The position numbers and the translations under genes are program-made. The notes under the pieces are model-generated. The model was not told the origin of the DNA, did not search any database, and saw only the letters and a list, made by a program, of their open reading frames with translations. From Auanema rhodensis (Eukaryota; Nematoda; Chromadorea; Rhabditida; Rhabditidae): a DNA stretch of 64,000 bases. Location: contig OZ059895.1 in assembly GCA_964057225.1 (NCBI GenBank), positions 3,534,001-3,598,000 of the forward strand, in the 5' to 3' direction. This document shows positions 57,601 to 64,000 of the stretch, piece by piece (position 1 is the stretch's first letter; every line of letters begins with the position of its first letter).

Positions 57601-57796
57601 GTTACCCTTAAATAATGATTTGACCGACTAATCAGACATGGATCTTTCCAAGTTCTGTTGCTTGAATGGATGTTTTCCTACGTAGGCTAGTAAAACATGC
57701 CCTTCAAAGCATCAGAACATGTGGTCACATTCCAATTTTTTTGTATCTATCTTGTAAAGATAGTAATATATCATATGTTGAACACTATGTTGGAAA

Positions 57797-57800
57797 GATT
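57797..57800 (+). other. Paralogous empty insertion site
   Basis: The unit here is a duplicate of the one hit by the retroelement. It shares AATGATTTGACCG 180 bp upstream, and downstream it shares the rare GTACAACCATAAAAT and ATTCCTATTTTT variants at identical distances (offset 3192 bp from 54605 onward). Here GATT is single and no element is present. Confidence 0.8.
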
Positions 57801-60800
57801 TTAATTCAGATTTTTTCAACTTTCACTCAGTTTGTTTTCTAAACTTTGATTAAGAACCTTGTTGTTTGTACAACCATAAAATATACGCAGCACAGGTTAC
57901 CCTTAAATAATGAACTGACCGTCTAATCAGACATGGATCTTCCCAAGTTCTGTTGCTTGAATGGATGTTTTCCTACGTAGGCTAGTAAAACATGCCCTTC
58001 AAAGCATCAGAACATGTGATCACATTCCAATTTTTTTGTATCTATCTTGTAAAGATAGTAATAAACTTTGATTTTTGTACACCCATAAATTATACGCAGC
58101 ACAGGTTACCCTTAAATAATGAACTGACCGACTAATCAGACATGGATCTTTCCAAGTTCTGTTGCTTGAACGGATGTTTTCCTACGTAGGCTAGTAAAAC
58201 ATGCCCTTCAAAGCATCAGAACATGTGACCACATTCCTATTTTTTTGTATCTATCTTGTAAAGATAGTAATATATCATATGTTGAACACTATGTTGGAAA
58301 GATTTTAATTCAGATTTTTTCAACTTTCACTCAGTTTGTTTTCTAAACTTTGATTAAGAACCTTGTTGTTTGTACAACCATAAAATATACGCAGCACAGG
58401 TTACCCTTAAATAATGAACTGACCGTCTAATCAGACATGGATCTTTCCAAGTTCTGTTGCTTGAACGGATGTTTTCCTACGTAGGCTAGTAAAACATGCC
58501 CTTCAAAGCATCAGAACATGTGACCACATTCCTATTTTTTTGTATCTATCTTGTAAAGATAGTAATATATCATATGTTGAACACTATGTTGGAAAGATTT
58601 TAATTCAGATTTTTTCAACTTTCACTCAGTTTGTTTTCTAAACTTTGATTAAGAACCTTGTTGTTTGTACACCCATAAAATATACGCAGCACAGGTTACC
58701 CTTAAATAATGAACTGACCGTCTAATCAGACATGGATCTTCCCAAGTTCTGTTGCTTGAACGGATGTTTTCCTACGTAGGCTAGTAAAACATGCCCTTCA
58801 AAGCATCAGAACATGTGATCAGATTCCAATTTTTTTGTATCTATCTTGTAAAGATAGTAATATATCATATGTTGAACACTATGTTGGAAAGATTTTAATT
58901 CAGATTTTTTCAACTTTCACTCAGTTTGTTTTCTAAACTTTGATTAAGAACCTTGTTGTTTGTACACCCATAAAATATACGCAGCACAGGTTACCCTTAA
59001 ATAATGAACTGACCGTCTAATCAGACATGGATCTTACCAAGTTCTGTTGCTTGAATGGATGTTTTCCTACGTAGGCTAGTAAAACATGCCCTTCAAAGCA
59101 TCAGAACATGTGATCACATTCCAATTTTTTTGTATCTATCTTGTAAAGATAGTAATATATCATATGTTGAACACTATGTTGGAAAGATTTTAATTCAGAT
59201 TTTCTAACTTTTATTCAGTTTGTTTTTTAAACTTTGATTAAGAACTTTGATTTTTGTACACCCATAAATTATACGCAGCACAGGTTACCCTTAAATAATG
59301 AACTGACCGACTAATCAGACATGGATCTTTCCTAGTTCTGTTGCTTGAATGGATGTTTTCCTACGTAGGCTAGTAAAACATGCCCTTCAAAGCATCAGAA
59401 CATGTGATCACATTCCAATTTTTTTGTATCTATCTTGTAAAGATAGTAATATATCATATGTTGAACACTATGTTGGAAAAATTTTAATTCAGATTTTCGA
59501 ACTTTTATTCAGTTTGTTTTTCAAACTTTGATTAAGAACTTTGATTTTCGTACTCCCATAAATTATACGCAGCACAGGTTACCCTTAATTAATGAACTGA
59601 CCGACTAATCAGACATGGATCTTTCCAAGTTCTGTTGCTTGAATGGATGTTTTCCTACGTAGGCTAGTAAAACATGCCCTTCAAAGCATCAGAACATGTG
59701 ATCACATTCCAATTTTTTTGTATCTATCTTGTAAAGATAGTAATAAACTTTGATTTTTGTACACCCATAAATTATACGCAGCACAGGTTACCCTTAAATA
59801 ATGAACTGACCGACTAATCAGACATGGATCTTTCCAAGTTCTGTTGCTTGAACGGATGTTTTCCTACGTAGGCTAGTAAAACATGCCCTTCAAAGCATCA
59901 GAACATGTGACCACATTCCAATTTTTTTGTATCTATCTTGTAAAGATAGTAATATATCATATGTTGAACACTATGTTGGAAAGATTTTAATTCAGATTTT
60001 TTCAACTTTCACTCAGTTTGTTTTCTAAACTTTGATTAAGAACCTTGTTGTTTGTACACCCATAAAATATACGCAGCACAGGTTACCCTTAAATAATGAA
60101 CTGACCGTCTAATCAGACATGGATCTTCCCAAGTTCTGTTGCTTGAATGGATGTTTTCCTACGTAGGCTAGTAAAACATGCCCTTCAAAGCATCAGAACA
60201 TGTGATCACATTCCAATTTTTTTGTATCTATCTTGTAAAGATAGTAATAAACTTTGATTTTTGTACACCCATAAATTATACGCAGCACAGGTTACTCTTA
60301 AATAATGAACTGACCGACTAATCAGACACGGATCTTTCCTAGTTCTGTTGCTTGAATGGATGTTTTCCTACGTAGGCTAGTAAAACATGCCCTTCAAAGC
60401 ATCAGAACATGTGATCACATTCCAATTTTTTTGTATCTATTTTGTAAAGATAGTAATATATCATATGTTGAACACTATGTTGGAAAGATTTTAATTCAGA
60501 TTTTCTAACTTTTATTCAGTTTGTTTTTTAAACTTTGATTAAGAACTTTGATTTTTGTACACCCATAAATTATACGCAGCACAGGTTACCCTTAAATAAT
60601 GAACTGACCGACTAATCAGACATGGATCTTTCCTAGTTCTGTTGCTTGAATGGATGTTTTCCTACGTAGGCTAGTAAAACATGCCCTTCAAAACATCAGA
60701 ACATGTGATCACATTCCAATTTTTTTGTATCTGTTTTGTAAAGATAGTAATAAACTTTGATTTTTGTACACCCATAAATTATACGCAGCACAGGTTACCC

Positions 60801-63800
60801 TTAAATAATGAACTGACCGACTAATCAGACATGGATCTTTCCTAGTTCTGTTGCTTGAATGGATGTTTTCCTACGTAGGCTAGTAAAACATGCCCTTCAA
60901 AGCATCAGAACATGTGATCACATTCCAATTTTTTTGTATCTATTTTGTAAAGATAGTAATATATCATATGTTGAACACTATGTTGGAAAGATTTTAATTC
61001 AGATTTTCTAACTTTTATTCAGTTTGTTTTTTAAACTTTGATTAAGAACTTTGATTTTTGTACACCCATAAATTATACGCAGCACAGGTTACCCTTAAAT
61101 AATGAACTGACCGACTAATCAGACATGGATCTTTCCTAGTTCTGTTGCTTGAATGGATGTTTTCCTACGTAGGCTAGTAAAACATGCCCTTCAAAACATC
61201 AGAACATGTGATCACATTCCAATTTTTTTGTATCTGTTTTGTAAAGATAGTAATAAACTTTGATTTTTGTACACCCATAAATTATACGCAGCACAGGTTA
61301 CCCTTAAATAATGAACTGACCGACTAATCAGACATGGATCTTTCCTAGTTCTGTTGCTTGAATGGATGTTTTCCTACGTAGGCTAGTAAAACATGCCCTT
61401 CAAAGCATCAGAACATGTGATCACATTCCAATTTTTTTGTATCTATCTTGTAAAGATAGTAATAAACTTTGATTTTTGTACACCCATAAATTATACGCAG
61501 CACAGGTTACCCTTAAATAATGAACTGACCGACTAATCAGACATGGATCTTTCCAAGTTCTGTTGCTTGAACGGATGTTTTCCTACGTAGGCTAGTAAAA
61601 CATGCCCTTCAAAGCATCAGAACATGTGACCACATTCCAATTTTTTTGTATCTATCTTGTAAAGATAGTAATATATCATATGTTGAACACTATGTTGGAA
61701 AGATTTTAATTCAGATTTTTTCAACTTTCACTCAGTTTGTTTTCTAAACTTTGATTAAGAACCTTGTTGTTTGTACACCCATAAAATATACGCAGCACAG
61801 GTTACCCTTAAATAATGAACTGACCGTCTAATCAGACATGGATCTTCCCAAGTTCTGTTGCTTGAATGGATGTTTTCCTACGTAGGCTAGTAAAACATGC
61901 CCTTCAAAGCATCAGAACATGTGATCACATTCCAATTTTTTTGTATCTATCTTGTAAAGATAGTAATAAACTTTGATTTTTGTACACCCATAAATTATAC
62001 GCAGCACAGGTTACTCTTAAATAATGAACTGACCGACTAATCAGACACGGATCTTTCCTAGTTCTGTTGCTTGAATGGATGTTTTCCTACGTAGGCTAGT
62101 AAAACATGCCCTTCAAAGCATCAGAACATGTGATCACATTCCAATTTTTTTGTATCTATTTTGTAAAGATAGTAATATATCATATGTTGAACACTATGTT
62201 GGAAAGATTTTAATTCAGATTTTCTAACTTTTATTCAGTTTGTTTTTTAAACTTTGATTAAGAACTTTGATTTTTGTACACCCATAAATTATACGCAGCA
62301 CAGGTTACCCTTAAATAATGAACTGACCGACTAATCAGACATGGATCTTTCCTAGTTCTGTTGCTTGAATGGATGTTTTCCTACGTAGGCTAGTAAAACA
62401 TGCCCTTCAAAACATCAGAACATGTGATCACATTCCAATTTTTTTGTATCTGTTTTGTAAAGATAGTAATAAACTTTGATTTTTGTACACCCATAAATTA
62501 TACGCAGCACAGGTTACCCTTAAATAATGAACTGACCGACTAATCAGACATGGATCTTTCCTAGTTCTGTTGCTTGAATGGATGTTTTCCTACGTAGGCT
62601 AGTAAAACATGCCCTTCAAAGCATCAGAACATGTGATCACATTCCAATTTTTCTGTATCTATCTTGTAAAGATAGTAATAAACTTTGATTTTTGTACACC
62701 CATAAATTATACGCAGCACAGGTTACCCTTAAATAATGAACTGACCGACTAATCAGACATGGATCTTTCCAAGTTCTGTTGCTTGAACGGATGTTTTCCT
62801 ACGTAGGCTAGTAAAACATGCCCTTCAAAGCATCAGAACATGTGATCACATTCCAATTTTTTTGTATCTATTTTGTAAAGATAGTAATATATCATATGTT
62901 GAACACTATGTTGGAAAGATTTTAATTCAGATTTTCTAACTTTTATTCAGTTTGTTTTTTAAACTTTGATTAAGAACTTTGATTTTTGTACACCCATAAA
63001 TTATACGCAGCACAGGTTACCCTTAAATAATGAACTGACCGACTAATCAGACATGGATCTTTCCTAGTTCTGTTGCTTGAATGGATGTTTTCCTACGTAG
63101 GCTAGTAAAACATGCCCTTCAAAACATCAGAACATGTGATCACATTCCAATTTTTTTGTATCTGTTTTGTAAAGATAGTAATAAACTTTGATTTTTGTAC
63201 ACCCATAAATTATACGCAGCACAGGTTACCCTTAAATAATGAACTGACCGACTAATCAGACATGGATCTTTCCTAGTTCTGTTGCTTGAATGGATGTTTT
63301 CCTACGTAGGCTAGTAAAACATGCCCTTCAAAGCATCAGAACATGTGATCACATTCCAATTTTTCTGTATCTATCTTGTAAAGATAGTAATAAACTTTGA
63401 TTTTTGTACACCCATAAATTATACGCAGCACAGGTTACCCTTAAATAATGAACTGACCGACTAATCAGACATGGATCTTTCCAAGTTCTGTTGCTTGAAC
63501 GGATGTTTTCCTACGTAGGCTAGTAAAACATGCCCTTCAAAGCATCAGAACATGTGATCACATTCCAATTTTTTTGTATCTATTTTGTAAAGATAGTAAT
63601 ATATCATATGTTGAACACTATGTTGGAAAGATTTTAATTCAGATTTTCTAACTTTTATTCAGTTTGTTTTTTAAACTTTGATTAAGAACTTTGATTTTTG
63701 TACACCCATAAATTATACGCAGCACAGGTTACCCTTAAATAATGAACTGACCGACTAATCAGACATGGATCTTTCCTAGTTCTGTTGCTTGAATGGATGT

Positions 63801-64000
63801 TTTCCTACGTAGGCTAGTAAAACATGCCCTTCAAAACATCAGAACATGTGATCACATTCCAATTTTTTTGTATCTGTTTTGTAAAGATAGTAATAAACTT
63901 TGATTTTTGTACACCCATAAATTATACGCAGCACAGGTTACCCTTAAATAATGAACTGACCGACTAATCAGACATGGATCTTTCCAAGTTCTGTTGCTTG

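Larger units (their letters stand above)
54605..64000 (+). repeat. Satellite array, forward orientation (right of the retroelement)
   Basis: This continues the interrupted array with the same long, short and hybrid units, and no gene is visible. Variant markers show local periods. GTTACTCTTA with the CAGACACGG variant recurs at 60,291 and 62,010 (1719 bp), and TTTTTCTGTATC at 62,651 and 63,363 (712 bp, one long plus two short units). Part of the block (about 55.6-57.8 kb) parallels 41.2-43.1 kb on the other side of the retroelement, including the uncommon AATGATTTGACCG variant at 42,921 and 57,617. Confidence 0.96.

Overview
This window is almost entirely tandemly repeated satellite DNA, interrupted by one complete Ty3/gypsy-type LTR retrotransposon. 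The organism is an animal-type eukaryote, most likely an invertebrate such as a nematode or arthropod. That rests on the AT-rich satellite and the style of the retroelement. No host gene is visible, so the species and chromosomal location cannot be named. Heterochromatin, either centromeric or pericentromeric, is the natural inference.

Layout. Positions 1-7489 hold satellite in one orientation. At 7490-7541 the array flips polarity through a short junction carrying a duplicated 21-bp segment. Positions 7541-43104 hold the same satellite in the opposite orientation. Positions 43105-54604 are the retrotransposon (11,500 bp, coding on the minus strand), flanked by a 4-bp GATT target duplication. 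Positions 54605-64000 return to the plus-oriented satellite. The monomer exists as a long form (294-295 bp, in at least two sequence types plus a hybrid) and a 209-bp form lacking about 85 bp. Long and short forms are ordered into higher-order blocks, with repeat spacings of 4288, 3490, 2393/2602, about 1388, about 1600-1900, 1719 and 712 bp in different parts of the array.

The retrotransposon has two 335-bp LTRs that I read as identical, and one uninterrupted frame of 2889 codons. The order within that frame is unusual: a disordered N-terminal extension, Gag with an Asn/Arg-rich nucleocapsid tail, a membrane glycoprotein of about 1000 residues (signal-like segment, furin-type sites, about ten N-glycosylation sequons, transmembrane segment, PPTY tail), then protease, reverse transcriptase, RNase H and integrase. 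The envelope-like protein therefore lies between Gag and Pol inside the polyprotein, not as a separate gene downstream of pol. Its C-terminal half has a motif order resembling class III (herpesvirus gB-like) fusogens. The start of translation is unclear. The frame has no ATG until codon 236, and an ATG-started 67-codon segment lies upstream in the same frame behind a single TAA.

The insertion is recent: the LTRs look identical, the frame is intact, and a duplicated copy of the same satellite neighbourhood without the element lies at about 57,797. The recurrent 60-codon open frames in the satellite are by-products of the repeat and are not annotated as genes.
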